From: Streptomyces sp. SAI-127
GTDB taxonomy: Bacteria; Actinomycetota; Actinomycetes; Streptomycetales; Streptomycetaceae
DNA length: 64,000 nucleotides
Direction of reading: 5' to 3'
Assembly: GCF_029894425.1 (NCBI RefSeq)
Contig: NZ_JARXYJ010000001.1
Span: 1,612,001-1,676,000, forward strand
Within the stretch, counting starts at the first letter, position 1; the number at the start of each line of letters is the position of its first letter. Below, one piece after another: positions 18,769 to 27,646 of this stretch. The position numbers and the translations under genes were made by a program. The notes below the pieces were generated by a model. The model saw only the letters and a list, made by a program, of their open reading frames with translations, searched no databases and had not been told where the DNA came from.

Positions 18769-19314
18769 ATGACGGCCGGAACCACCCTCACGAACGGGAC
18801 GACCGCCGAGCACGAGCTCGCCGCACTGCAGCGGGAGCACGGCCGGCCCCTCTTCGCGCTCCTGCTCCGGCTCAGTGACGGCGACCGGCAACGTGCCGAG
18901 GACCTGGTGCAGGAGACCCTCGTGCGCGCCTGGCAGCACCCCGAGGCGCTGCGCGCCGACGCCTTCGAGTCCGTACGGCCATGGCTGCTGACCGTGGGAC
19001 GCCGGCTCGCCATCGACGCGCGACGGGCCCGGCAGGCGCGCCCCGCCGAGGTCGGCGACGCGGTGCTGGAGAACGCCCGGGTGTGCGCCGATCACGCCGA
19101 ACGGGCGGCCGCCGCCCTCGATGTACGCGAGGCTGTGAAGACACTCACTCCGGAGCACCGTGAAGTCCTGGTGCTGGTGTACTTCCAGGGGGCGAGTGTG
19201 GCGGAAGCCGCCGAAATCCTCGGAATTCCGCCCGGTACGGTGAAGTCCCGCGCGTACTACGCGCTGCGGGCCCTGCGCCGGGTGCTTCCGGGATACGCGG
19301 CCGACCTGCGGTGA
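18769..19314 (+). CDS. ECF RNA polymerase sigma factor
   Basis: 181 residues. Region 2 includes AEDLVQETLVRAWQHPE, and region 4 has LTPEHREVLVLVYFQG followed by the helix-turn-helix VAEAAEILGIPPGTVKSRAYYALRAL. The ATG at 18769 gives the normal ECF start; an upstream in-frame GTG at 18724 adds uncharacteristic residues. Together with the ZAS protein at 20118 and the protein between them it forms a sigma/anti-sigma group like the actinobacterial SigL/SigK group. It should direct transcription after release by the anti-sigma factor. Confidence 0.9.
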   Translation: MTAGTTLTNGTTAEHELAALQREHGRPLFALLLRLSDGDRQRAEDLVQETLVRAWQHPEALRADAFESVRPWLLTVGRRLAIDARRARQARPAEVGDAVLENARVCADHAERAAAALDVREAVKTLTPEHREVLVLVYFQGASVAEAAEILGIPPGTVKSRAYYALRALRRVLPGYAADLR

Positions 19315-19450
19315 AACCAATGGGAAAGTCAAACCTCCGTAAAGCGCCTTGCTGAGGACCCCGGTTGAGTAATCGGCTGTCCTCATCCGTGTTCCGGACT
19401 GGGGTCCCGGCGACGGGCGACGCGCACGCACCGGAGGAAGGCAGGAAGGG

Positions 19451-19966
19451 ATGCTGCACAGAGGTCAAGAGAGCACGGACGGCACCGGCGGGGACGAACT
19501 CGTCGTCCCCATGGCCTGGTTGTACGCCGAGTACATCGCCGACGAGCTGCTGCGTTCCGGCGATCTGATGCCGCCGACGTCCTTCGAGTTCCGCGCCGGG
19601 CGGGACGCGCTGGCGCTGACCGTCTTCCTCGCCGACACCGAGGGGGAGCTTTCGGGCATCCAGGTCGTCTCCCAGCTGGAGAACTGGCTGTCACTGACGG
19701 CGTACGACCAGCCGTGGCAGGACTGGGTGTGCGAGCGGATGGCCGCGCTGACCGCCGCGGCGGTGGCCACCGGCGAGCCCTCGCCGGACCTCGAACTCGC
19801 GGCGGCGGCCTGGCGCTGGCTGGAGGAGACGGAGCTGCTCGCACCCGATCTGAACGCCGTGCCGGGCGGCGGGGCGGGCGTCGGTGAGGACGAGGGTCCG
19901 AAGGTGTGGACACCGGCGTGGCAGCTCGGTCTGCCCCTCGGGCACCTCGCCATCCACCTGTTCTAG
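19451..19966 (+). CDS. Protein of unknown function between the sigma and anti-sigma genes
   Basis: 171 residues, acidic, without signal peptide or membrane segment. The ATG at 19451 follows an AGGAAGG ribosome site. I do not recognise the family. It has many aromatic residues (MAWLYAEYIADELL, AAWRWLEETELL) and a glycine-rich loop before a conserved-looking end, VWTPAWQLGLPLGHLAIHLF. Its place between an ECF sigma gene and its likely anti-sigma gene, with the same orientation, suggests a link to that system, but 136 and 151 base gaps leave room for separate promoters. Confidence 0.7.
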   Translation: MLHRGQESTDGTGGDELVVPMAWLYAEYIADELLRSGDLMPPTSFEFRAGRDALALTVFLADTEGELSGIQVVSQLENWLSLTAYDQPWQDWVCERMAALTAAAVATGEPSPDLELAAAAWRWLEETELLAPDLNAVPGGGAGVGEDEGPKVWTPAWQLGLPLGHLAIHLF

Positions 19967-20117
19967 ATTCCTTTCGATTCGGACCAATCCGCGGGGCCGA
20001 CCGCTCCGAATCCCTTGGTCACGATTCTGTGCATGCCTTGAGTGATTCGGCGGGCTGGTGCGTACCGGTGGGAGCAACCAGTAACCCCACCCACACTCAA
20101 CGGCACGAGGTTTCCGC

Positions 20118-20771
20118 ATGAGGTCCTTGGAGAGGCATCGCGACGTCGGCGCGTACGCGCTCGGCGTGCTGGATGAGGCGGAGGCCTTCCGCTTCGAGGA
20201 TCACCTCATGGAGTGCCCCAAGTGCGCGGCACACGTGACCGAGTTCGGTCCCGTGACCCGTCAGATGATGCTCTACCGCCGGGCGACTCCGCGTGTCGTG
20301 CACCCGATGGCCCAGCCCGGCCCTCAGCTCCTCAACCGCCTGCTCGGCGAGGTCGCTTCGCGTCACCGGGCGCGCCGCAGGCGGCTGTTGTACGCCGTCG
20401 CCGCCTCGGTGGTCCTGGCGGTGGGCGGCTCCACCCTCGCGCTGACGGCGGGCGGCGACCCGGGCGGGACCAGGAGTGTCGAGGCCACCGACGTCCGGTC
20501 CGGCGTGTGGGCCCAGGTCACCGCCGAGGACGAGGAGTGGGGCACCCAGGTGGAGCTCAAGGTCAAGGACGAGTCCGGTCCCCGCGCCTGTCACCTCGTC
20601 GCGATCAGCCGCGACGGCAAGGAGGAGACCGTCACCGGCTGGAACGCCACCGGGCACGCCTCCGACGACACCACCATGATGGGCAGCTCCACCTTCCACG
20701 CCGACCAGATCGACCACTACGAGGTCAGGACGTCGGGCGGGGAGCACCTGGTGACGCTGGATCCCGGCTGA
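20118..20771 (+). CDS. ZAS-type anti-sigma factor, single membrane span
   Basis: 217 residues. The N-terminal zinc anti-sigma motif is visible (H29, C33, C36 in EDHLMECPKCAAHV). It is followed by the sigma-binding helices, a basic stretch RARRRR, one membrane segment (about 90-110) and an extracytoplasmic domain (about 115-217). That outer domain, with VELKVKDESGPRACHLVAIS and the GWNATG segment, resembles the sensor part of actinobacterial RskA/RslA-like anti-sigma factors. It most likely holds the ECF sigma factor encoded at 18769-19314. The ATG is at 20118 with GAGG upstream. Confidence 0.88.
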   Translation: MRSLERHRDVGAYALGVLDEAEAFRFEDHLMECPKCAAHVTEFGPVTRQMMLYRRATPRVVHPMAQPGPQLLNRLLGEVASRHRARRRRLLYAVAASVVLAVGGSTLALTAGGDPGGTRSVEATDVRSGVWAQVTAEDEEWGTQVELKVKDESGPRACHLVAISRDGKEETVTGWNATGHASDDTTMMGSSTFHADQIDHYEVRTSGGEHLVTLDPG

Positions 20772-20781
20772 GCACGTCGGA

Positions 20782-21645
20782 TCACTTGAGCAGTCTCGAC
20801 ATCCTCCGGTCCGCCAGTGGTCTGCCGCCCGTCTGGCAGGTGGGGCAGTACTGAAGGGAGGAGTCGCTGAAGGAGACCTCCCGGATGGTGTCGCCACAGA
20901 CCGGGCAGGGGTCACCGGTGCGGCCGTGGACGCGGAGGCCGGACTTCTTCTCCGACTTCAGGCGGCCCGCCGCCACACCCCTTGAGCGTTCCACCGCTTC
21001 GGTGAGGGTCTCGCGCAGGGCCCGGTAGAGGGTCGCCGTCTCCTCGGGGGTCAGGGAGGCGGCCAGTTTGAACGGGGACATTCTCGCCGCGTGCAGGATC
21101 TCGTCGCTGTAGGCGTTGCCCACGCCGGCGATGAGCGTCTGGTCGCGCAGGGCGCCCTTCAGCTGCCGGCGTTCGTCCTTCAGCAGGGCCGCGAAGCTCG
21201 TCTCGTCGAAGCCCTCGGCCAGCGGGTCCGGGCCCAGACGGGCGATGCCGGGGACCTGGTGCGGGTCGGCCACCACGTACACCGCCAGGCGTTTCTGGGT
21301 GCCCGCCTCCGTGAGGTCGAAGCCCGCGCCGGTCTCCAGGGCCACGCGCAGGGCGAGGGGGCCCTTGCCGGGGCGGGGCGGGCCGTCGGGGAGGCGGTCC
21401 TTCCAGTGCAGCCAGCCCGCGCGGGCCAGGTGGGTGACGAAGTGCGGGCCGCCGTCCGTCTCCAGGTCGAGGAACTTGCCGTGGCGGTGCACGGCGATCA
21501 CCTCGCGGCCCTCGACGGCGGTGGGCGGAGGGTCGTACGTCTTCAGGACGCTGATGGCCACCGGCAGTACACGCACGATCTCGTGGCCGACCAGGTTCTC
21601 GGTCAGGAAGTCCTTGAGCGCTTCCACCTCGGGGAGTTCCGGCAT
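20782..21645 (-). CDS. Formamidopyrimidine-DNA glycosylase (Fpg/Nei family)
   Basis: 287 residues. It removes oxidised bases from DNA and nicks the strand. The N-terminal PELPEVE includes the catalytic Pro2, and Glu3 also has a catalytic role. HGKFLDL carries the conserved lysine, and GVGNAYSDEIL belongs to the helix-two-turn-helix. A C-terminal zinc finger is formed by CPVC and CPTC. It is one of several Fpg/Nei paralogues usual in Streptomyces. It converges with the anti-sigma gene with a 10-base gap. Confidence 0.92.
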   Translation of the reverse strand: MPELPEVEALKDFLTENLVGHEIVRVLPVAISVLKTYDPPPTAVEGREVIAVHRHGKFLDLETDGGPHFVTHLARAGWLHWKDRLPDGPPRPGKGPLALRVALETGAGFDLTEAGTQKRLAVYVVADPHQVPGIARLGPDPLAEGFDETSFAALLKDERRQLKGALRDQTLIAGVGNAYSDEILHAARMSPFKLAASLTPEETATLYRALRETLTEAVERSRGVAAGRLKSEKKSGLRVHGRTGDPCPVCGDTIREVSFSDSSLQYCPTCQTGGRPLADRRMSRLLK

Positions 21646-21681
21646 ACGTCCAGAGTGCCACCGGGGGCCGCTGTGGTCAGG

Positions 21682-23769
21682 TCAGGTCCGCTCCCGTACG
21701 ACGAACTCGCACCACACGCACTTCCCGCCGCCCCGCGCCTCCACGCCCCAGACGTCGCTCAGCAGGTCGACCAGGAGCAGGCCTCGGCCCGAGACCCCCG
21801 ACTCGCCCGCCTCCCGGCGGCGGGGCAGGGCGCTGGAGGAGTCCTCGACCTCGACGCGCATCCGCCGGTCGGAGCGGGTCAGGACCCGCAGGGTGACGAT
21901 CGCGGCGCCCTCGGTGTGCATCAGGGCGTTGGTGATCAGCTCGTCGGCGACCAGTTCGATCTCGTCGGAGCGCTCCCGCGCGCCCCAGGAGCCGACCGCG
22001 GCCCGGATCATGTGCCGGGCCTGGGTGAGGGCCTCGGGGTCCCCGGGCGCCACGTGCTGCTGGACGCGGCCGCCGGACTGCGGGCCGTCCAGGCCGCGGC
22101 GGAGCAGCAGGAGCAGCGCCACGTCGTCGTCGCCGGCGCGTTCCTCGGCCACGTCGATGAGCCGGTCGGCCAGCTCCCACACGTCGGTGGGGCCGGCCGT
22201 GATGAGGGTCGTGAGGGTCTGCATGCCGTCGTCGAGGTCGGCGCCGGGCTCTTCGACGAGCCCGTCGGTGCACAGCAGCAGGGTGTCCCCGGGGCCGAGT
22301 TCGAGGGTGGCCACGGGATAGTCGAGCTGCCCGAACTCGGCGGACAGCCCGAGCGGCAGTCCCCCGTCCACGGTCACCCGGCGGCAGCTGCCCCCGGCCT
22401 GCCGGACCAGCGGGTCGATGTGGCCCGCCCGGACCACCTGGACGACTCCGGTGGACAGGTCGGCCTCCGCGTACAGACAGGTCGCGAAGCGGTCGGTGTC
22501 TAGTTCGTGGAGAAACACGGAGGCGCGGGCCATCACGGTGGCCGGGGTGTGCCCCTCGGCCGCGTAGGCCCGGAGGACGATCCGCAGCTGGCCCATGACG
22601 GCGGCGGCGTGCGTGTCATGGCCCTGGACGTCTCCGATGACGGCGCCGACGCGGCCGCCGGGCAGCGGGATCAGGTCGTACCAGTCGCCGCCGATGTCCC
22701 GGCCCAGTGAGCCTTCGGTGCTGGCGGCCCGGTAGCGGACGGCGACGTCTGCGCCGGGGACGCTCGGGATGGTGCGCGGCAGCATCGCCTGCTGGAGCCC
22801 GGTGGCGAGGTCCTTCTCCTGCTCGTACAGCATGGCCCGCTGGAGGCTCTGGGCGATGCTGCTGCCGAGGGCGATCAGGACGTTGCGGTCCTCGGGAGTG
22901 AAGCCGTACCGGTCGCTGTACAGCAGACCCATCGCGCCGATCGGACGGGCCTCGGCGATCAGCGGGAGGTAGGCGGCTGAGGTGATGTTGAGGCCGGTGA
23001 TGTGCGGCCACAGGATCGGGTAGCGATCGGCGAACTCCTGCGGTGACTCGATGAAGCGCGGGGTGAGCGTGCGCACGGCCTCGCTCATCGGGTACGGCTC
23101 GTCGATCCGGGTGATGTCGGTGCCGGGCACGAAGCTGCCCGCGGGGCCCTCGGCGATCAGCCGGATCCGGCCGGCCTCGACCAGGCCCATGACCAGGCTG
23201 GTGGCGCCGAGGTGGGTGAGTCCGTGGGTGTCCTTGAGGACGTCGATGACGTCCTGGACGGTGCGGGCGTGGGCGAGGGCGGCGGTGGTGAGCTGGACGA
23301 CGTTGGTCTGCTGGCGCCTGGCCTCGTCCTGGGCGGCCTGCTCCCGGCGGGCCTCCAGCTCGCCCATCTCCTGGGTGGCGTCGCGGACGATGCCGATGAT
23401 CCGCCGCGGGCGGCCCGTCTCGTCGCGACGGATGTAGCCCTGGGTGTGGGTCCAGCGCAGGCTGCCGTCGCGGCATCGCAGGCGGAAGTAGGTGCCGTAG
23501 TTCTCGCTGCCGTCCTTGATCGCCTGGGCGACCAGGGCGTCCAGGCGGTGGGCCTCGGCCCTCGGCACCCGGCCGGCGAGGCTCACGGGGTTGTCGTCGA
23601 ATTCGTCGGGGCGCAGGTCGAAGACCTCGTGGGCCTGGGCGTCCATGTGGAACAGACCGCTGTCCAGGTCCCAGTCGAAGCTGCCCATACGGTTGAGCGC
23701 CAGGATCGGATCCGGGTGGGCGGGCCAGTCGTCCGGGAGTGACAGGGCGCTCGCTCCCCGATCAACCAT
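21682..23769 (-). CDS. PAS-GAF-SpoIIE phosphatase-HATPase regulatory protein
   Basis: 695 residues. Domains in order are PAS (about 25-145, MGSFDWDLDSGLFHMD), GAF (about 165-325), a SpoIIE-type PP2C phosphatase (about 345-545) and a C-terminal HATPase_c anti-sigma kinase domain (about 565-690). The phosphatase carries GGDWYDLIPLPGGRVGAVIGDVQGH and CTDGLVEEP; the kinase domain carries ELVADELITNALMHT and GRGLLLVDLLSD. Streptomyces has many such proteins; they act on STAS anti-anti-sigma partners, the phosphatase activating and the kinase inactivating. No STAS gene lies nearby. The ATG is at 23769. Confidence 0.92.
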   Translation of the reverse strand: MVDRGASALSLPDDWPAHPDPILALNRMGSFDWDLDSGLFHMDAQAHEVFDLRPDEFDDNPVSLAGRVPRAEAHRLDALVAQAIKDGSENYGTYFRLRCRDGSLRWTHTQGYIRRDETGRPRRIIGIVRDATQEMGELEARREQAAQDEARRQQTNVVQLTTAALAHARTVQDVIDVLKDTHGLTHLGATSLVMGLVEAGRIRLIAEGPAGSFVPGTDITRIDEPYPMSEAVRTLTPRFIESPQEFADRYPILWPHITGLNITSAAYLPLIAEARPIGAMGLLYSDRYGFTPEDRNVLIALGSSIAQSLQRAMLYEQEKDLATGLQQAMLPRTIPSVPGADVAVRYRAASTEGSLGRDIGGDWYDLIPLPGGRVGAVIGDVQGHDTHAAAVMGQLRIVLRAYAAEGHTPATVMARASVFLHELDTDRFATCLYAEADLSTGVVQVVRAGHIDPLVRQAGGSCRRVTVDGGLPLGLSAEFGQLDYPVATLELGPGDTLLLCTDGLVEEPGADLDDGMQTLTTLITAGPTDVWELADRLIDVAEERAGDDDVALLLLLRRGLDGPQSGGRVQQHVAPGDPEALTQARHMIRAAVGSWGARERSDEIELVADELITNALMHTEGAAIVTLRVLTRSDRRMRVEVEDSSSALPRRREAGESGVSGRGLLLVDLLSDVWGVEARGGGKCVWCEFVVRERT

Positions 23770-23831
23770 GGGGCTACCTTGCCAGGATTTGTCCGATTCT
23801 TCGACCCGGCGGCAGGGGCGCTCCGAAGCCG

Positions 23832-24950
23832 TCAGACACCAGAGCCGTCGGCCGTGCCGGCCGGCTCCGGCGGATCGTCGGGGATCAGCCCGCCGCCGTC
23901 GGGGAGATCGGGGATGTCCGGAACGGTCTCGGGGCCGATCCCGGTCTCCGGCTCCACGGGGACGGTCGTACGGGTGCCGTCCGGCGGGGCCGCGGGGACG
24001 CCGGGCCCGGTCGTGGGCGGCGGGGTGGCCATGGGGCAGTTCTCGTCGTACGGCTCCTCGGTCCCGACGGCGCCAGGTGTGCCGGTGGGAGTGGTGCAGT
24101 CGCTCTCGGCGCTCGGCAAGGCGTCCGGGGACGCCGTCTCGTCCGGGCGCGGACCGAGGGGCGTCGGGGGAGCCGGCGTGGGAGTCGGCGGTTCCGGCTG
24201 CGGCGGGGGTACGACATGGTCGTGCCGGCAGTCGTGGTCGATCAGCCGTTCGATCCAGGTGTGGTGGACGAGGTCGATGATCGTGATGTCCGCGACGACC
24301 TGCTCGCTGGGGGCCACCACGACCACCCGGTCGGGCCGGTATCCGGGCCACGGATGCCCGCCCCGGACCGCGCCGCTCCGCATCGCCACCGGCGGCGTCA
24401 AGGGGTTGCCGCAGGCGCAGCGGACGCGTGGGACGCCACGGTCGTCGACGAGGACGGCGGTGCCCGCCTGGAGGACGGACCGGAAGCCGCTCGCCCGGCC
24501 GGCGCTATACCCGTGGTCGGTGACGAGAGTGTCGGCCCGCAGGACGACCGGGGCGAGCCCGCGCAGGAAGTCCGGCACCGCGGCCGGAGGGACACCCACA
24601 ACCTGGGCGAACGCGCTCTGCCTTGACCGGTCCGCGGTCAGGTCGTCGATCTGCCGTGCCACGTCACAACTGGCGACCCGCTCGGTGCCCCCGTAGAGAC
24701 CGGGCATCCCGCCGGAGACGGTCCGCGGGGCGGTCGAGGCCCGCTGGGGCGTTCGGGTGAGGGGTAACGCCACCGAGGTCGCCGTGGAGCGGGTGAAGGG
24801 GCTCGGCCCGTGGGCCGCGGCCGGCTGAAGAAGGAGTTCGCCGTTCGTCTCGGCGTTGCCCTTGTCGCCGTCTCCGCCGCATCCGGCAACGAGGAGTGCC
24901 ACCGCGAGCGTGCAGGCCGTGACGAGGGTCCGGTGGGGTGTCCGCACCAC
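23832..24950 (-). CDS. DUF6777-like lipoprotein with Pro-rich C-terminus
   Basis: 372 residues from the GTG at 24950 (a second GTG follows directly). The signal peptide ends in a good lipobox (VAGC). The conserved part (about 80-230) includes GGTERVASCDVARQIDDL, PDFLRGLAPVVLRADT, AGTAVLVDDRGVPRVRCACG and NPLTPP, which I recognise as the streptomycete DUF6777 type. After a segment ending WIERLIDHDC the protein becomes rich in Pro, Thr and Asp to its end. Function is unknown; it is anchored outside the membrane. Confidence 0.78.
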   Translation of the reverse strand: MVRTPHRTLVTACTLAVALLVAGCGGDGDKGNAETNGELLLQPAAAHGPSPFTRSTATSVALPLTRTPQRASTAPRTVSGGMPGLYGGTERVASCDVARQIDDLTADRSRQSAFAQVVGVPPAAVPDFLRGLAPVVLRADTLVTDHGYSAGRASGFRSVLQAGTAVLVDDRGVPRVRCACGNPLTPPVAMRSGAVRGGHPWPGYRPDRVVVVAPSEQVVADITIIDLVHHTWIERLIDHDCRHDHVVPPPQPEPPTPTPAPPTPLGPRPDETASPDALPSAESDCTTPTGTPGAVGTEEPYDENCPMATPPPTTGPGVPAAPPDGTRTTVPVEPETGIGPETVPDIPDLPDGGGLIPDDPPEPAGTADGSGV

Positions 24951-25080
24951 GTTCTCCCGTCCGTCCCGGGCAGTTCGTCACTATTGTCTGCTCCACACAC
25001 GTGGGTTGCGCAAGCAGAGGCAAGGTACACGGAGAGTCACGCAGGACTCGGCGGGACAATGGAGGCAGGAGAACACGGCC

Positions 25081-26499
25081 GTGGACTGGTTCACCGCACC
25101 CGACTACTGGCTGAGCCGGCTGGTCTTCCAGCGGGCTCTGGCCGGGCTGTACTTCGTCGCGTTCCTGGCGGCGGCCCTGCAGTTCCGGGCGCTGCTCGGG
25201 GAGCGCGGGATGCTGCCGATCCCGCGTTTCGTCGCCCGCGTGCCCTTCCGGAGGGCGCCGAGTCTCTTCCAGCTCCACTACTCGGACCGGTTCTTCGCTC
25301 TCTGCGCGTGGACGGGCTGTGCGGTGGCGGTCGCGCTGGCGGCGGGTCTCGACTCCCTGCTGCCGCTGTGGGGCGGGATGCTGCTGTGGCTGGTGCCCTG
25401 GCTGCTGTATCTGTCGATCGTCAACGTGGGCCAGACCTGGTACGGCTTCGGCTGGGAGTCCCTGCTGCTGGAGGTCGGCTTCCTCGCGGTGCTCCTCGGC
25501 AACGACGAAGTGGCCCCGCCGGTCCTGGTGCTGTTCCTCCTGCGCTGGATCCTGTTCCGGGTCGAGTTCGGCGCGGGGCTCATCAAGATGCGCGGCGACG
25601 CCTGCTGGCGCAAGCTCACCTGCCTCGACCACCACCACGAGACACAGCCGATGCCGGGGCCGCTGAGCTGGTTCTTCCACCATCTGCCCCGGCCGCTGCA
25701 CCGGGTGGAGGTGGCCGCGAACCATGTCACCCAACTGGTGGTTCCCTTCCTCCTGTTCACCCCGCAGCCGATCGCCACGGCGGCCGCGTCCCTGATGATC
25801 GTGACCCAGCTGTGGCTGGTGCTCTCGGGCAACTTCGCCTGGCTGAACTGGATCACGATCGTGCTGGCGGTGCCGGCGCTGGACCTCAGGGGCGAGGCAC
25901 CCGACCTGCCCGCCACCCCGCTCTGGTACGAGGTGGTCGTCCTCGCCGTCGCCGCGCTGCTCCTGGGCCTGAGCTACCACCCGGTCCGCAACATGATCTC
26001 CCGGAGCCAGATCATGAACCGCTCCTTCGACCCGCTCCATCTGGTCAACACCTACGGCGCGTTCGGCAGCGTCAGCCGGATCCGCTACGAGGTGGTCGTC
26101 GAGGGGACGGCGGACGACGCACCGCGCGGGGACTCCGAGTGGAAGGAGTACGAGTTCAAGGGCAAGCCGGGCGATCCACGACGCTGGCCGCGCCAGTTCG
26201 CGCCCTACCATCTGCGCCTGGACTGGATGATGTGGTTCGCCGCGCTGTCCCCGGCGTACGCCCAGGCGTGGTTCGGCACCATGGTCGAACGGCTTCTGGA
26301 GAACGACCCCGCCACGCTGAGGCTGCTGCGCCGCTCACCGTTCCCGCCGGACGAGCCGCCCCGCCATGTCCGCGCCCGCCTCTTCCGGTACCGGTACACG
26401 ACGTGGCGGGAGCTGCGGGAGACGGGGGCGTGCTGGGAGCGGACGTATGTGCGGGAGTTTCTGCCGCCCACACGGCTGGCGGAGGCCGTGAGCCCCTAG
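25081..26499 (+). CDS. Lipase maturation factor family protein (LMF1-like)
   Basis: 472 residues from the GTG at 25081, which has GGAG sites 10-20 bases upstream. Multiple transmembrane segments fill the first 300 residues. The family's conserved blocks are present: YGFGWESLLLEVGFLAVLLG, LRWILFRVEFGAGLIKMRGD.CWR and FEYHHHET-like LTCLDHHHETQPMPGPLSWFFHHLP, then LVNTYGAFGSV, PYHLRLDWMMWFAAL and RARLFRYRYT. In animals LMF1 helps fold secreted lipases in the ER; the bacterial homologues have no proven role. The stop codon overlaps the convergent amidohydrolase stop (CTAG at 26496-26499). Confidence 0.88.
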   Translation: MDWFTAPDYWLSRLVFQRALAGLYFVAFLAAALQFRALLGERGMLPIPRFVARVPFRRAPSLFQLHYSDRFFALCAWTGCAVAVALAAGLDSLLPLWGGMLLWLVPWLLYLSIVNVGQTWYGFGWESLLLEVGFLAVLLGNDEVAPPVLVLFLLRWILFRVEFGAGLIKMRGDACWRKLTCLDHHHETQPMPGPLSWFFHHLPRPLHRVEVAANHVTQLVVPFLLFTPQPIATAAASLMIVTQLWLVLSGNFAWLNWITIVLAVPALDLRGEAPDLPATPLWYEVVVLAVAALLLGLSYHPVRNMISRSQIMNRSFDPLHLVNTYGAFGSVSRIRYEVVVEGTADDAPRGDSEWKEYEFKGKPGDPRRWPRQFAPYHLRLDWMMWFAALSPAYAQAWFGTMVERLLENDPATLRLLRRSPFPPDEPPRHVRARLFRYRYTTWRELRETGACWERTYVREFLPPTRLAEAVSP

Positions 26500-27335
26500 A
26501 GCGGGTCGCCGAGTCCGTAGACGCGCGTGGCCGTGGCCCCGAAGACCTGGGGGTGCGCGGACACGGGCGTCAGCCGGCGTGCGGTGTCGAGTACTTCGCC
26601 GTATGTCGCTCCCAGGGTGCACACCGGCCAGTCCGAGCCGAACATGAGATGGTCCGGGCCGAAGGCGTCCAGGACCGTGTCGGCGTACGGGCGCAGGTCG
26701 TCGATCGTCCAGGAGTCGAGGTCCGCCTCGGTGACCATGCCGGAGAGTTTGCAGACGGTGTTGGGCAGGGCGGCGAGGGCACGGACGTCGGCCGCCCAGG
26801 GTTCCAGGGCGCCGGAGGCGATGGGCGGCTTGCCCAAGTGGTCCAGGACGAAGGTGAGTTGCGGCAGCGACTCGGCCGCCTTGGCGCAGGCGGGCAGTTG
26901 GTGGGGCAGGACGACCAGGTCGTACACCAGACCCGCTTCGGCCACCGCGATCAGGCCACGGCGTACGTCCGGCCGCAGCAGCCACTCGGGATCCGGCTCG
27001 CCCTGGACCTGGTGGCGGATGCCCTTGAGGCAGGTCCCGCCGGGGAGTTCGCGCAGACGTGCCAACTCCTCGGCGGCATCGGGACGGGTCAGGTCGGTCC
27101 AGCCGACGACACCCGCGATCACGTCGTGCCCGGCGGCGAGGGCCAGGAACTCCGGGGTCTCCTCGGGCACGGTGACCGTCTGGACGAGGACCGTGCGTTC
27201 GACGCCCGCCGCGCGGGCCTCGGGGGCGAGGTCCCCGATCGTGAAGTTCCGTCGCAGCGGGCTGCCCGAGTCGATCCAGTCCTGGTCCCGCACCGACAGG
27301 TCCCACACATGGTGGTGCGCGTCCACCACCGTCAT
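26496..27335 (-). CDS. Amidohydrolase family protein, probable L-fucono-lactonase
   Basis: 279 residues. It belongs to the COG3618 metal-dependent amidohydrolases: N-terminal VDAHHHVWD, then VGWTDL, GIRHQVQGEPD, FVLDHLGKP and MFGSDWPVC. Members placed in fucose operons hydrolyse L-fuconolactone to L-fuconate, and the operon context supports that here. The ATG at 27335 overlaps the mutarotase stop in an ATGA. It is the last gene of the eight-gene fucose operon. Confidence 0.88.
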   Translation of the reverse strand: MTVVDAHHHVWDLSVRDQDWIDSGSPLRRNFTIGDLAPEARAAGVERTVLVQTVTVPEETPEFLALAAGHDVIAGVVGWTDLTRPDAAEELARLRELPGGTCLKGIRHQVQGEPDPEWLLRPDVRRGLIAVAEAGLVYDLVVLPHQLPACAKAAESLPQLTFVLDHLGKPPIASGALEPWAADVRALAALPNTVCKLSGMVTEADLDSWTIDDLRPYADTVLDAFGPDHLMFGSDWPVCTLGATYGEVLDTARRLTPVSAHPQVFGATATRVYGLGDPL

Positions 27336-27646
27336 GGCAGCTCCCACACGACGGGCAGGCCGGCGTCGGCGCCCTCGTCGGAGTAGTCGTGCGCCACGTC
27401 GAGGAGTTCGGCCATGCGGGCCTGCCAGGTGACGTTCACCGGGAGCTTCTCCAGTTCGGCGAGGAGGCGGCCGTAGTCCTCGCACTCCAGGACGTGGAAG
27501 AGGTCGGTGCCGCTGCGCCAGATTGTCCAGGAGCGGGCCCCGGCGGCGCGGATCGCGTCGGTGAGTTCGACGGGGACCTCGCGGTGCGCTGACTCGTACT
27601 CGTCGACGCGGTCCGCGCGGACCTTGGTGTGCAGGGCGACTCTCAT
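27332..27646 (-). CDS. L-rhamnose/L-fucose mutarotase family protein
   Basis: 104 residues, the full length of the RhaM/DUF718 mutarotase family. Recognisable features are MRVALHTKVRADRVDEYESAHREV, the central ARSWTIWRSGTDLFHVLECEDY and the final VWEL. Such enzymes interconvert sugar anomers so that the dehydrogenase receives the right form. It overlaps the genes on both sides by four bases (ATGA at each end), so it is translated as part of the operon. Substrate by context is L-fucose rather than rhamnose. Confidence 0.9.
   Translation of the reverse strand: MRVALHTKVRADRVDEYESAHREVPVELTDAIRAAGARSWTIWRSGTDLFHVLECEDYGRLLAELEKLPVNVTWQARMAELLDVAHDYSDEGADAGLPVVWELP

Noticed and set aside
27332..27646. 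Assigning the operon to L-rhamnose because of the mutarotase family name
   Set aside because: FucD-type dehydratase and a fucose/threo-aldose AKR fit L-fucose better; no rhamnose isomerase or kinase is present.
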